Assembly: GCA_037179515.1 (NCBI GenBank)
Contig: JAXCGZ010001906.1
Span: 186,001 to 250,000 of the forward strand
DNA from: Halocaridina rubra
Taxonomy: Eukaryota > Arthropoda > Malacostraca > Decapoda > Atyidae
Length of the DNA stretch: 64,000 bases
Direction: 5' to 3'
Below the pieces are notes generated by a model. The model worked only from the letters and a program-made list of their open reading frames with translations. It had not been told where the DNA came from and did no database searches. A program made the translations under genes and the position numbers. This document shows positions 14,102 through 25,850 of this stretch, one piece after another (position 1 is the stretch's first letter; each line of letters opens with the position of its first letter).

Positions 14102-15091
14102 ATGGAGAGTGGTGGTGTTCTTTGTGCTGGTGGTGTTAGTGGTAGTGGTGTTGGTGGTGGTGTCGTTGATGGTGCTGTTTGTGGCTGTGCTGGGGATTTG
14201 TCCTCGTCTGACGCAAACAAACTCATTTTTAATTTAAGAAATGAGTTGGCCGCAGTCAGGCAGGAGGTCAGATCCTTAGCTGAGGAGAACAGGGATCTGA
14301 GAGGTAAGGTAGAGGTGTTAACCAGGAAGGGACAATTGAATAGAGAAGACGACTGGAAAGTTGTGAATAAGGGTTCTACAAAGATGGTTCTTAAGAAAAA
14401 TGATACTTTTAGACTACAAGTTTCTAATTCATTTAGTTCACTTAGAGATGAAGGTGACAGTGGCTGCAGTAATTCTTCAGGACCCATAGAGTCAGATAGG
14501 TGTACTAGCGATCGTAGAAATGGAAGTGGGAAAAGCTCTCAGGCCAAGAGCCTAGGTAAGTCTCCCAAGGTCGGAGTAACCCATCCTCCGGATAAGTCTC
14601 GTCCTTTGGTTATTGTAGGGGATTCACTATGCAGATATGTAGACAGGAAACTCAGGCATAGAGTTAGAGGAAAATATTTTTTCCCTGGAGCAGGTATGAA
14701 AAAGGTGGGTGAGTCAATAAATAGCTGGATTGAGAAAAAAGATGTTGTTTGTTTGATAGCTGGGGGAAAGGCCGTGCAGGATGGTAGAAGCGAAGAGCTG
14801 ATTAGGTTGTATAGACAAGCCCTGGATAAGATCAGGAAAAGGGGTGCAGTTCTTGTGATGTGTGGTATTCTCCCTAGGCTTAGCCAAAGTTCAGAGTGGT
14901 GGTCTCGAGCTATAGGAGTAGATGCTAGGATGAAAGTCTTCTGTCGGGAGAATAATATAGGTTTTATAGACGGGTGGGATCACTTCACTAGTCGCAAGCA
15001 TATGTATGCAAGGGATGGAGTACATCTTTCTAATTCAGGTGTCTCGGTATTGGCTGGTATGATAGACAGAGAGGTAGGGGGGTTTTGTTAG
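14102..15091 (+). CDS. LINE B ORF1 with SGNH/GDSL esterase domain
   Basis: The frame is open from 13970; I prefer the ATG at 14102 (MESGG), giving 329 residues. Counting from 13970, residues 80-120 form a short coiled coil (NELAAVRQEVRSLAEENRDL). Residues 213-368 look like an SGNH hydrolase: VIVGDSLCRY with the nucleophile Ser of GDS, and DGVHLSNSG with the Asp-x-x-His pair. The block III Asn usually seen as GxN is not obvious (AGGKAVQDG). Esterase domains in CR1 ORF1 proteins are established, possibly acting on lipid or membrane association. The frame is intact. The last bases overlap the start of the ORF2 frame. Confidence 0.87.
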   Translation: MESGGVLCAGGVSGSGVGGGVVDGAVCGCAGDLSSSDANKLIFNLRNELAAVRQEVRSLAEENRDLRGKVEVLTRKGQLNREDDWKVVNKGSTKMVLKKNDTFRLQVSNSFSSLRDEGDSGCSNSSGPIESDRCTSDRRNGSGKSSQAKSLGKSPKVGVTHPPDKSRPLVIVGDSLCRYVDRKLRHRVRGKYFFPGAGMKKVGESINSWIEKKDVVCLIAGGKAVQDGRSEELIRLYRQALDKIRKRGAVLVMCGILPRLSQSSEWWSRAIGVDARMKVFCRENNIGFIDGWDHFTSRKHMYARDGVHLSNSGVSVLAGMIDREVGGFC

Positions 15092-15866
15092 ACACAAATA
15101 ATGAAATGATTAATACTTGTGCAGAGAAATTAGTCAGTAAGGGTTCAGTAAATAGTGGGTCAAATAACTGGGAGTCTAAGGATAAGAACCATTTGTTACA
15201 TAGAACAAATATTAACAAAAAGAATAGCCACAAGAAGGGTAAAGCTAGAGAAAGTTTAAAAGTATATTATACAAATAGCCGTAGTTTAGGTAACAATATA
15301 GAAGAACTGAGAGCCATAGTATGTAGTGAGAGACCGGATATAATATGCATTAGTGAAAGTTGGATTAATTTAGAAAGCAAACACCTTAAAGCTGAGTACA
15401 TAATTACAGGATATAAACTTTATAATGCTGATCGTAGTGCAGATAGAAGAGGGGGAGGGGTAATTATGTATATTAAAGATAGCCTCAGAAGCTGCATTAA
15501 GTCTGGAATTAAGACAAATCTAAATTCAGAAACCTTATGGGTTGAAATTAAAAATAATATAGAAAGTCTAGTTGTAGGAGTAGTCTACAGACCACCTGAT
15601 CTAGACAATATAGAGTCGCAAGTTATATACGATGAAATTTCTAAAGTGACCAGGTCAAATAGAGTTTGCATTGTAGGCGATTTTAATTTTAGACATATTA
15701 ACTGGGAAACCATAACAGGTGATAGTAGCTCTAAGGAGTTTTTGGAAGTAGTAGAAGACAATTTCCTTTCTCAGCATGTACTTGAAGCAACACGGGGGGT
15801 GAATACACTAGATTTAGTTCTTAGTAATAGAGAGAATATGGTTACAAATTTAGAAGTTGGTGAAAA
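15085..15866 (+). pseudogene. LINE B copy B1: endonuclease domain of ORF2, frameshifted
   Basis: The EEP-type endonuclease shows VYYTNSRSLG (Asn block), ICISESWINLE (Glu), RRGGGVIMYIKD, VVYRPPDLDN and VGDFNFRHINW (Asp/Asn). The frame is lost near 15866, where B1 reads GAAAATTGGG and copy B2 reads GAAAAATTGGG: one A has been lost just before the LGNSDHDS block. ORF2 probably begins near the ORF1 stop, with no strong ATG; an ATG follows at 15101. The domain nicks target DNA for reverse transcription. Confidence 0.87.
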
Positions 15867-18141
15867 TTGGGCAACAGTGACCATGATTCCATTAGATTTA
15901 ACATAATTTTCAAGGAAACTATAAAGGAAAATAAGAATATTGTTCAAAACTTAAGAGCAGGAGATTTTGAGGGCTTAAAAACTGAATTATCTAATGAGGT
16001 ATGGGAAGGGATTTCTGGGGTACAGATGTGGGTAGTTAATCCAGCAGGTCAGGTCGCAGGTAGCGGATTACCCCAAAATTTGAGTACCACATGCCAAGGA
16101 TTATCACAAGATAAGATCAATACATTAAATTCTCTCACAGGAAAGAACAGCAGTCCATCAGTTAATATAAATTTGGATGAGGAATATAACAATTTTGTCA
16201 TGACTCTGAAGAATAGTCAGAGAGACTATATTCCCATGAAACATTGCAGATCAAGAAAAAATGACCCTAAATGGATGAACAATAGAATAAAGAATCTTAT
16301 AGGTATTAAAAGAGGAATATACAGGAAACTAAAAAGAGGTGAAGAGCATGTGAGGCAGCAATATATACAGTTAAACAGGGAAGTTAAAAAGATAGTTAGA
16401 GAGTCGAAAAGAAAATACGAAGTTAGAATAGCAGGAGAAGCTAAAGAAAATTTAAGGAAAAAGTCGGACCAATTGAAGTAGCGAATGGCCATATCACAGA
16501 TGACGATAAAGTGATGTGTACATGTTTAACTGATTATTTCTTATCTGTATTTACCAATGAAAACTTGGAAAATATTCCGGAAGTAGAATCCATTTACAGA
16601 GACAGTCCTGATAAAATACTTAGTTCAATAAATATTACGAGAGAGGAGGTAATAAAAGAAATAGATAAATTAAAGGCTCATAAATCTCCAGGACCTGATG
16701 GAATATATGCTAGAATATTAAAGGAATGCAAGGAAGAGCTTAGTTGTCCACTAACTGCATTATTTAATAATTCAGTAAAATTAGGATCGGTACCCATGGA
16801 GTGGAAATTGGCAGATGTGGTACCAATATTTAAAAAAGGAGAACGAGTTAAAAAGAATAATTATAGGCCGGTAAGTTTAACGTCAACAGTGTGTAAGATT
16901 CTAGAATCCATAATTGCAAATAAAATAAGGGCACATCTAGAATTACACAGACTGATAAAACTTTCACAACACGGGTTTCTTAAGGGTTTTTCGTGCCTTA
17001 CAAATTTACTGTCTTTTTATTCAGAAGTTTACGAGGCAGTAGATTGTGGCAAAGAATATGATACAATATATCTAGATTTTAGCAAAGCTTTTGATAGAGT
17101 TCCTCACAAAAGATTAGTTAAAAAGCTAGAAGCTCATGGTATAGGAGGAGCTGTTCTCAGATGGATCAAACAATGGTTAAAAGACAGAAAACAGAGGGTT
17201 TGCATAAATGGAGAGAAATCAGAGTGGGGCTCGGTTACTAGCGGGGTACCACAAGGCTCGGTACTGGGTCCCCTATTATTCATCGTATATCTAAATGATC
17301 TGGATTCGGATATCAGTAGTAACCTAAGTAAATTCGCAGACGACAATAAAATAGGTAGAACTATAAATGGAAAAGAAGACATTCATGCTTTACAGGAAGA
17401 TCTAAATAGATTATCTGAATGGTCGGACAAATGGTAAATGGAATTTAATGTTGAAAAATGTAAAGTAGTTAAAATGGGTACTATAAAAGACAATACTAGT
17501 TATAAGCTAAATAACCATTAAATCATGAGTTCTCAGTGTGAAAGGGATTTGGGAGTTCTTGTGAGTAGTAGTCTTAAGCCAAGAGAGCAATGCACAGCAG
17601 TCAGAAATAAAGCAAACAGAATTTTAGGATTTATCTCAAGAAGCGTTAGCAATAGGACGGAAAAAGTTATTTTGCAGCTCTATCTTGCATTAGTTAGGCC
17701 CCATTTAGATTATGCTGTGCAATTCTGGTCACCCTATTATAGAATGGAAATTGAATCCTTGGAGAGAGTGCAGCGAAGAATGACCAAGATGATACACAAT
17801 ATCAGAAATCTACCATATGAGGACAGATTAAAAAACTTAATCTACATTCTCTAGAGAGGTGAAGAGTTAGGGGGGATATGATTGAAGTGTACAAATGGTT
17901 TAAAGGGATTAACAAGGGAGATATTAATAAAGTTTTAAAAATTCATGATCAAACCAGAACTCTTAATAATGGAATTAAGCTTAATAAATTTAGGTTCAGA
18001 AGGGAAATTGGTAAAAATTGGTTTGGTAATAGAGTAGCTGATGCATGGAACAAGCTTCCTAGTATGATAGTAAATGCCAATACCTTAGACACCTTCAAAT
18101 GTAGATTAGATAGACATATGACAGAGGTAGGGTGGGTATGA
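15867..18141 (+). pseudogene. LINE B copy B1: linker and RT of ORF2, broken
   Basis: The linker (15867-16481) retains SDHDSIRF and a basic stretch. A deletion at about 16455, relative to B2, removes KGFYQHYQTK and shifts the frame. The RT at 16511-17437 has [36 protein letters not shown] and the catalytic FADD. TAA codons at 17437 and 17519 stand where copy B3 reads CAA and GAA. Another frame change lies near 17834. The C-terminal part (17878-18141) is readable to RHMTEVGWV. Dead copy. Confidence 0.87.
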
Positions 18142-18308
18142 ATAGGTTAGTGCTTATTAGAAAAATCCTAAACAGAAAAATAGAATAAATAAGTAGAGTA
18201 GAATAGAATAGGTTAGACATGCTGAAAATACAATTCAAAAATGGAGCTGCCTCGTGTGTGCCAGTAGGCATGTTGCAGTGCCCTCTATTCTTATGTTCTT
18301 ATGTTTTT
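18142..18308 (+). repeat. LINE B 3' UTR and terminal repeats (B1)
   Basis: The 3' UTR holds AGAATAGAATAGG-type repeats, then GGAGCTGCCTCGTGTGTGCC, and ends TATTCTTATGTTCTTATG. The same end closes B2 and, inverted, B3. The 8-bp unit is close to the known ATTCTRTG repeat at CR1 termini. Confidence 0.85.
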
Positions 18309-18572
18309 AAATTAAAAAAAACAAAAGCAAAAGAACTTAGTGTACAACTGCAGAAACATCGAAGCATAAATCTATTCCTTCTTGTCTAATATTGCTAAGT
18401 TTACTGTAATAGCATACACATCCTTGTCTATAATGACAATCCTTTCTTGCTATAAATCAGAGGGTTGAGTCGAAGCACACACTCTCTAAAAGGCAACATA
18501 TCTCTGATGAAATTAAAGCAAAATATTACAATCATATGTGACAATATATCTACTACTATCAACAAAAGTACA
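18309..18572 (+). repeat. Dispersed repeat R1, copy 1 (right part)
   Basis: GAAGCATAAATCTATTCC and ATACACATCCTTGTCTATA match AAAGCATAAATCCATTC and ATACACATACTTGCCTAT at 56108-56183, directly continuing the R1 alignment after the LINE B insertion. Beyond about 18420 there is no second copy to compare, because the BEL LTR starts at that point in the other copy. Confidence 0.55.
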
Positions 18573-19590
18573 AGGATAAGAACCATTTGTTACATAGAAC
18601 AAATATTAACAAGAAGGGTAAAGCTAGAGAAAGTTTAAAAGTATATTATACAAATAGCCGTAGTTTAGGTAACAAGATAGAAGAACTGAGAGCCATAGTA
18701 TGTAGTGAGAGACCGGATATAATATGCATTAGTGAAAGTTGGATTAATTTAGAAAGCAAACACCTTAAAGCTGAGTACATAATTACAGGATATAAACTTT
18801 ATAATGCTGATCGTAGTGTAGATAGAAGAGGGGGAGGGGTAATTATGTATATTAAAGATAGCCTCAGAAGCTGCATTAAGTCTGGAATTAAGACAAATCT
18901 AAATTCAGAAACCTTATGGGTTGAAATTAAAAATAATATAAAAAGTCTAGTTGTAGGAGTAGGCTACAGACCACCTGATCTAGATAATATAGAGTCACAA
19001 GTTATATACGATGAAATTTCTAAAGTGACCAGGTCAAATAGAGTTTGCATTGTAGGCGATTTTAATTTTAGACATATTAACTGGGAAACCATAACAGGTG
19101 ATAGTAGCTCTAAGGAGTTTTTGGAAGTAGTAGAAGACAATTTCCTTTCTCAGCATGTACATGAAGCAACACGGGGAGTGAATACACTAGATTTAGTTCT
19201 TAGTAATAGAGAGAATATGGTTAAAAATTTAGAAGTTGGTGAAAAATTGGGCAACAGTGACCATGATTCCATTAGATTTAACATAATTTTCAAGGAAACT
19301 ATAAAGGAAAATAAGAATATAGTTTCAAACTTTAGAGCAGGAGATTTTGAGGGCTTAAAAACTAAATTATCTAATGAGGTATGGGAAGGGATTTCTGGGG
19401 TACAGATGTGGGTAGTTAATCCAGCAGGTCAGGTCGCAGGTAGCGGATTACCCCGAAATTTGAGTACCACATGCCAAGGATTATCACAAGATAAGATCAA
19501 TACATTAAATTCTCTCACAGGAAAGAACAGCAGTCCGTCAGTTAATATAAATTTGGATGAGGAATATAGCAATTTTGTCATGACTTAAGA
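18573..19590 (+). pseudogene. LINE B copy B2: endonuclease domain of ORF2
   Basis: The frame is open for 333 residues (18587-19588) and covers the full EN: YYTNSRSLG, ICISESWINLE, GGGVIMYIKD, VGDFNFRHINW and the LGNSDHDSIRF block that B1 has lost by frameshift. An in-frame 15-bp gap relative to B1 lies near 18612. The frame ends at 19588 through a two-base loss (ATGACTTAAG against ATGACTCTGAAG). This is the best preserved LINE B endonuclease here. Confidence 0.87.
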
Positions 19591-21290
19591 ATAGTCAGAG
19601 AGACTATATTCCCATGAAACATTGCAGATCAAGAAAAAATGACCCTAAATGGATGAACAATAGAATAAAGAATCTTATAGGTATTAAAAGAGGAATATAC
19701 AGGAAACTAAAATGAGGTGAAGAGCATGTGAGGCAGCAATATATACAATTAAACAGGGAAGTTAAAAAGATAGTTAGAGAGTCGAAAAGAAAATACGAAG
19801 TTAGAATAGCAGGAGAAGCTAAAGAAAATCCTAAAGGGTTTTATCAACATTATCAAACAAAATTTAAGGAAAAAGTCGGACCAATTGAAGTAGCCAATGG
19901 CCATATCACAGATGACGATAAAGTGATGTGTACATGTTTAAATGATTATTTCTTATCTGTATTTACCAATGAAAACTTGGAAAATATTCCGGAAGTAGAA
20001 TCCATTTACAGAGACAGTCCCGATAAAATACTTAGTTCAATAAATATTACGAGAGACTAGGTAATAAAAGAAATAGATAAATTAAAGGCTCATAAATCTC
20101 CAGGACCTGATGGAATATATGCTAGAATATTAAAGGAATGCAAGGAAGAGCTTAGTTGTCCACTAACTGCATTATTTAATAATTCAGTAAAATTAGGATC
20201 GGTACCCATGGAGTGGAAATTGGCAGATGTGGTACCAATATTTAAAAAAGGAGAACGAGTTAAAAAGAATAATTATAGGCCGGTAAGTTTAACGTCAACA
20301 GTGTGTAAGATTCTAGAATCCATAATTGCAAATAAAATAAGGGCACATCTAGAATTACACAGACTGATAAAACTTTCACAACACGGGTTTCTTAAGGGTT
20401 TTTCGTGCCTTACAAACTTACTGTCTTTTTATTCAGAAGTTTACGAGGCAGTAGATTGTGGCAAAGAATATGATGCAATATATCTAGATTTTAGCAAAGC
20501 TTTTGATAGTTCCTCACAAAAGATTAGTTAAAAAGCTAGAAGCTCATGGTATAGGAGGAGCTGTTCTCAGATGGATCAAACAATGGTTAAAAGACAGAAA
20601 ACAGAGGGTTTGCATAAATGGAGAGAAATCAGAGTGGGGCTCGGTTACTAGCGGGGTACCACAAGGCTTGGTACTGGGTCCCCTATTATTCATTGTATAT
20701 CTTAATGATCTGGATTCGGATATCAGTAGTAACCTAAGTAAATTCGCAGACGACACTAAAATAGGTAGAACTATAAATGGAAAAGAAGACATTCATGCTT
20801 TACAGGAAGATCTAAATAGATTATCTGAATGGTCGGACAAATGGTAAATGGAATTTAATGTTGAAAAATGTAAAGTAGTTAAAATGGGTACTATAAAAGA
20901 CAATACTAGTTATAAGCTAAATAACCATTAAATCATGAGTTCTCAGTGTGAAAGGGATTTGGGAGTTCTTGTGAGTAGTAGTCTTAAGCCAAGAGAGCAA
21001 TGCACAGCAGTCAGAAATAAAGCAAACAGAATTTTAGGATTTATCTCAAGAAGTGTTAGCAATAGGACGGAAAAAGTTATTTTGCAGCTCTATCTTGCAT
21101 TAGTTAGGCCCCATTTAGATTATGCTGTGCAATTCTGGTCACCCTATTATAGAATGGAAATTGAATCCTTGGAGAGAGTGCAGCAAAGAATGACCAAGAT
21201 GATACACAATATCAGAAATCTACCATATGAGGAGAGATTAAAAAAACTTAATCTACATTCTCTAGAGAGGCGAAGAGTTAGGGGGGATAT
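19591..21290 (+). pseudogene. LINE B copy B2: linker and RT of ORF2, broken
   Basis: Readable pieces are 19728-20060, 20208-20531, 20503-20847 and 20935-21300. Breaks are a TGA at about 19713 (AGA in B1), a TAG near 20058, a two-base loss near 20509 right after the LDFSKAFD box, and TAA codons at 20847 and 20929 shared with B1. The RT boxes SGVPQGLVLGP and FADDTK are present. The C-terminus continues after the B3 insertion. Confidence 0.86.
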
Positions 21291-23263
21291 AAGAACATAA
21301 GAACATAAGAATAGAGGACACTGCAACATGCCTACTGGCACACACGAGGCAGCTCCATTTTTGAATTGTATTTTCAGCATGTCTAACCTATTCTATTCTA
21401 CTCTACTTATTTATTCTATTTTTCTTTTTATGATTTTTCTAATAAGCACTAACCTATTCATACCCACCCTACTTCTGTCATATGTCTATCTAATCTACAT
21501 TTGAAGGTGTCTAAGGTATTGGCATTTACTATCATACTAGGAAGCTTGTTCCATGCATCAGCTACTCTATTACCAAACCAATTTTTAACAATTTCCCTTC
21601 TGAACCTAAATTTATCAAGCTTAAATCCATTATTACGAGTTCTGGTTTGATCATGAATTTTTAAAACTTTATTAATATCTCCCTTGTTAATCCCTTTAAA
21701 CCATTTATACACTTCAATCATATCCCCCCTAACTCTTCGCCTCTCTAGAGAATGTAGATTAAGTTTTTTTAACCTGTCCTCATATGGTAGATTTCTGATA
21801 TTGTGTATCATCTTGGTCATTCTTCACTGCACTCTCTCCAAGGATTCAATTTCCATTCTATAATAGGGTGACCAGAATTGCACAGCATAATCTAAATGGG
21901 GCCTAACTAATGCAAGATAGAGCTGCAAAATAACTTTTTCCTTCCTATTGCTAACGCTTCTTGAGATAAATCCTAAAATTCTGTTTGCTTTATTTCTGAC
22001 TGCTGTGCATTGCTCTCTTGGCTTAAGACTACTACTCACAAGAACTCCCAAATCCCTTTCACACTGAGAACTCATGATTTCATGGTTATTTAGCTTATAA
22101 CTAGTATTGTCTTTTATAGTACCCATTTTAACTATTTTACATTTTTCAACATTAAATTCCATTTGCCATTTGTCCGACCATTCAGATAATCTATTTAGAT
22201 CTTCCTGTAAAGCATGAATGTCTTCTTTTCCATTTATAGTTCTACCTATTTTAGTGTCGTCTGCGAATTTACTTAGGTTACTACTGATTTCCGAATCCAG
22301 ATCATTTAGCTATACGATGAATAATAGGGGACCCAGTGCCGAGCCTTGTGGTACCCCGCTAGTAACCGAGCCCCACTCTGATTTCTCTCCATTTATGCAA
22401 ACCCTCTGTTTTCTGTCTTTTAACCATTGTTTGATCCATCTGAGAACAGCTCCTCCTATATCATGAGCTTCCAGCTTTTTAACTAATCTTTTGTGAGGAA
22501 CTCTATCAAAAGCTTTGCTAAAATCTAGATATATTGCATCATATTCTTTGCCACAATCTACTGCCTCGTAAACTTCTGAATAAAAAGACAGTAAGTTTGT
22601 AAGGCACGAAAAACCCTTAAGAAACCCGTGTTGTGAAAGTTTTATCAGTCTTTGTAATTCTAGATGTGCCCTTATTTTATTTGCAATTATGGATTCTAGA
22701 ATCTTACCCACTGTTGACGTTATACTTGCCGGCCTATAATTATTCTTTTTAACTCGTTCTCCTTTTTTAAATATTGGTACCACATCTGCCAATTTCTACT
22801 CCATGGTTACCGATCCTAATTTTATTGAATTATTAAATAATGCAGTTAGTGGACAACTAAGCTCTTCCTTGCATTCCTTTAATATTCTAGCATATATTCC
22901 ATCAGGTCCCGGAGATTTATGAGCCTTTAATTTATCTATTTCTTTTATTACCTCCTCTCTCGTAATATTTATTGAACTAAGTATTTTATCGGGACTGTCT
23001 CTGTAAATGGATTCTACTTCCGGAATATTTTCCAAGTTTTCATTGGTAAATACAGATAAGAAAAAATCATTTAAACATGTACACATCACTTTATCGTCAT
23101 CTGTGATATGGCCATTGGCTACTTCAATTGGTCCGACTTTTTCCTTAAATTTTGTTTGATAATGTTGATAAAACCCTTTAGGATTTTCTTTAGCTTCTCC
23201 TGCTATTCTAACTTCGTATTTTCTTTTCGACTCTCTAACTATCTTTTTAACTTCCCTGTTTAT
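21290..23263 (-). mobile_element. LINE B copy B3, 5'-truncated, inserted antisense into B2
   Basis: The 3' end lies at left: AAGAACATAAGAACATAAG is the complement of the terminal repeat. The 5' break at right falls in the NREVKKIVRE segment of ORF2. The B2 sequence on each side joins to rebuild GGGGATAT + TTGAAGTG, against GATATGATTGAAGTG in B1, so about two bases were lost and no clear target duplication is visible. Confidence 0.9.
21458..23263 (-). pseudogene. LINE B copy B3: RT of ORF2 with three nonsense codons
   Basis: The whole RT and C-terminus lie in one frame, broken only by stops at about 22793 (Trp to TAG), 22307 (Tyr to TAG, within FIVYLND) and 21821 (Arg to TGA). It keeps YLDFSKAFDRVPH, a GVPQGSALGP box and FADDTK. 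It reads CAA and GAA at the two sites where B1 and B2 have TAA, which identifies the ancestral codons. No endonuclease remains, because the copy is truncated inside the linker. Confidence 0.87.
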
Positions 23264-23697
23264 TGAAGTGTATAAATGGTTTAAAGGGATTAACAAGGGA
23301 GATATTAATAAAGTTTTAAAAATTCATGATCAAACCAGAACTCGTAATAATGGATTTAAGCTTGATAAATTTAGGTTCAGAAGGGAAATTGGTAAAAATT
23401 GGTTTGGTAATAGAGTAGCTGATGCATGGAACAAGCTTCCTAGTATGATAGTAAATGCCAATACCTTAGACACCTTCAAATGTAGATTAGATAGACATAT
23501 GACAGAGGTAGGGTGGGTATGAATAGGTTAGTGCTTGTTAGAAAAATCATAAAAAGAAAAATAGAATAAATAAGTAGAGTAGAATAGAATAGGTTAGACA
23601 TGCTGAAAATACAATTCAAAAATGGAGCTGCCTCGTATGTGCCAGTAGGCATGTTGCAGTGTCCTCTATTCTTATGTTCTTATGTTCTTATGTTCTT
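23264..23697 (+). pseudogene. LINE B copy B2: ORF2 C-terminus, 3' UTR and terminal repeats
   Basis: This continues B2 after the B3 insertion. The last ~80 codons (MYKWFKGINKGD to RHMTEVGWV) end at 23522. The 3' UTR follows and closes with three copies of TTCTTATG at about 23668-23695. The sequence then passes into unrelated AT-rich DNA, marking the outer 3' boundary of B2. Confidence 0.87.
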
Positions 23698-25850
23698 AAC
23701 AACTTCTTAAAAAGGACTCAAGTGTCATTAATTTTTAAACTTAAAACTCAACATATAAATTCTGCGAATCTTAATTATCTTAATTAGCTCAATTATAATT
23801 TTAAATTCATGACACTGATAGTAATTAACAATAATTATTTCTAGATAATCTTTTCAAAACTCTTAAATTAAGATTTTAAAGATTTCTTCAATACAAAAAG
23901 AACTATATAACAAAAACGGGAATCTGAAAAAATATAAAAAGTCTGTCTCTGTGTATGCAATAATAAAAACAAAAAGTATTTTTCATTAGCAACAGTAAAG
24001 AATGCATTTTGCTTAAGTTTCAAAATCTCGTAAGTTGTACATGAACAATTCAAACAGAAAATATATATATTCTTTTACTATCTCGAATTTGACTTATTTG
24101 AATTACTATACAACAGAATTTCCTCCAGAACAGGGAGAAGTTCGACTTATAAATGTTCTGTCTGTTTGCTTTTACGGGGGTGCGCATGTGGGCGCTGTTT
24201 TCTCCCCTGTTCTTTTGGCTTCTGGATCAACTTCTGCTCTCTCAAATACGGGAAACGGCGGTGTAACATTCTTGTTGTCATTTCGTGTCAGCTCTCACTC
24301 CTTCTTTATGACCAAGCTGAAATAATTTTGATAAACATTATCATGGCTAAAACTCGCAAAGTTTTATTTTATCAATCTAACATATCTCTTCAGACAAATA
24401 ATGTATATACTGCAGCTAGCAAAGAAAATAATCATTCATAGATTCACGTCCTTTTATCACGTAATATCTATCTTGGAACTCTCGGAAATCGAATAATAAT
24501 CTCATTGGCGGAGTAGGGGACAAACCAAAAATAAAACAAACTTGGCATCTCAACCATATCTGGGCAGGTGGAGAATCATTTTCTCAAAAATATCCCTCAA
24601 TGGATATTGCAACAGTGCATAACCTCCCATAAAAATACTCTGATATGGCATGCAGAAGGACCTGGCGGAGCAGGGGAACGATCCCCGTAGAGAGACCCCA
24701 ATCATGTTTCCTAACGGTGCTTTCCGCGATTTCACCCCCTAGAGCAACCCCCCCATTAATCCCCTATTACACTCATTATACTCATTCGCTCACATGCGCT
24801 CACATTCAAACTTGCATTCCCTTTCTCTCTATCTATGGAAAATTCTCCATCCCTTACCCCGATGAAGGAGAGTAAAGGTGAAATCTCGGTTGGGCCGCGC
24901 GGTCACAAGACTGCCTCACCAGTCCTAGGTCCCATTCTAACGAACAAACAAACATTCTACTCCCTTGAAGCTACGTTTGGGTGACACTGAAAAACCTTCC
25001 CTATTCTAGGACAGCACAAATTCCTCTAAATTACTCTTACTGTCGCCTGCATAGCGCGAAATTAAAAACTCATCTCTAAATAATATCACGAAAATTTTTT
25101 ATTCTTCAAAAAAACATGCCACACACGTATCGTAATATTAATTTCTCATCAAAACAACATTAAAAGAACAATCTGTCATTTATGTCTTTCTTTCGCTAAA
25201 ACATTACTCCCGCGGAGAAAAACAAACAAAAAAGGAAAAACCTTGAAAACAGGCGCAATCTTAACACTCGACTTTTTTCGCTTTAAGAAATTAATATAAA
25301 AATGATTTTACACGTACATTAAATATCAAAGATCAGGGCAATTACTACATATTTATAATAACGAGGTTGGGAGATCGATTGGTCACTTCCGCATTCCTTT
25401 CTCGGAAATCACACGTGGTCTATGAAAAACTTAAAAGCAGATGCAAGTATATTTCTTACTATACTTCTTACGCTTAAGAAATTAATATACTGTAATAGTG
25501 AATGCACGTATATTAAATTTTCAATTAAAATCATTACATTTGCGTTCTTATAATTCAATTTAGGCATTAATACAAATAAATGGAACACACTTCCAACGCA
25601 ATTTCTTTATATTACTCAAATTATAAAAAAAAATGGAGTTTATTACTGCTTATAGCTATTAGTACAAATTATCCATGTTAGTAATGGGTACAGAAATTCT
25701 ACTTTTATCAACTTATGAGGCGCCACACCCCTCATAGGCGGGTTGGCAGAGTCAAAGCATAACTACAAGATAAAATGGCGGCATCCACCGACCTCAATTT
25801 CTTTTACTAATTGTCCCATTACTCAGTGGATACAGATTACAAGTACTTAG
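23698..25850. other. Non-coding interior of the LTR element
   Basis: About 2.15 kb with no recognisable protein on either strand. It is AT-rich except for a more balanced block at about 24620-25000, which contains GGGCCGCGCGGTCACAAGACTGCC; this faintly resembles a tRNA A-box region, but no matching B box was found. Small open frames (24035-24325, 24166-24441, 24550-24735) have no family features. Confidence 0.4.

Larger units (their letters stand above)
13810..18308 (+). mobile_element. LINE B copy B1 (CR1 type), full length but defective
   Basis: About 4.5 kb: leader, ORF1 with an SGNH esterase, ORF2 with EN and RT, and a 3' UTR ending in repeats of TTCTTATG near 18288-18305. The insertion splits repeat R1, whose halves flank it at 12200-13808 and 18309-18572. 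The 5' edge is set where R1 similarity stops after the GA run and is uncertain by tens of bases. CR1 elements characteristically end in short 8-bp repeats, which fits. Confidence 0.85.
18573..21290 (+). mobile_element. LINE B copy B2, 5'-truncated, split by B3
   Basis: It starts at the equivalent of B1 position 15178 and lacks ORF1. At 21290 it is interrupted after GGGGGGATAT by the inverted copy B3, and it resumes at 23264 with TTGAAGTGTATAAATGG. It lacks the B1 deletion and frameshift but shares two nonsense codons with B1, so the two come from a common defective source. Confidence 0.87.

Noticed and set aside
24850..24960. Possible tRNA-derived SINE head at GGGCCGCGCGGTCACAAG
   Set aside because: No B box at the right distance and no tail; similarity too weak.
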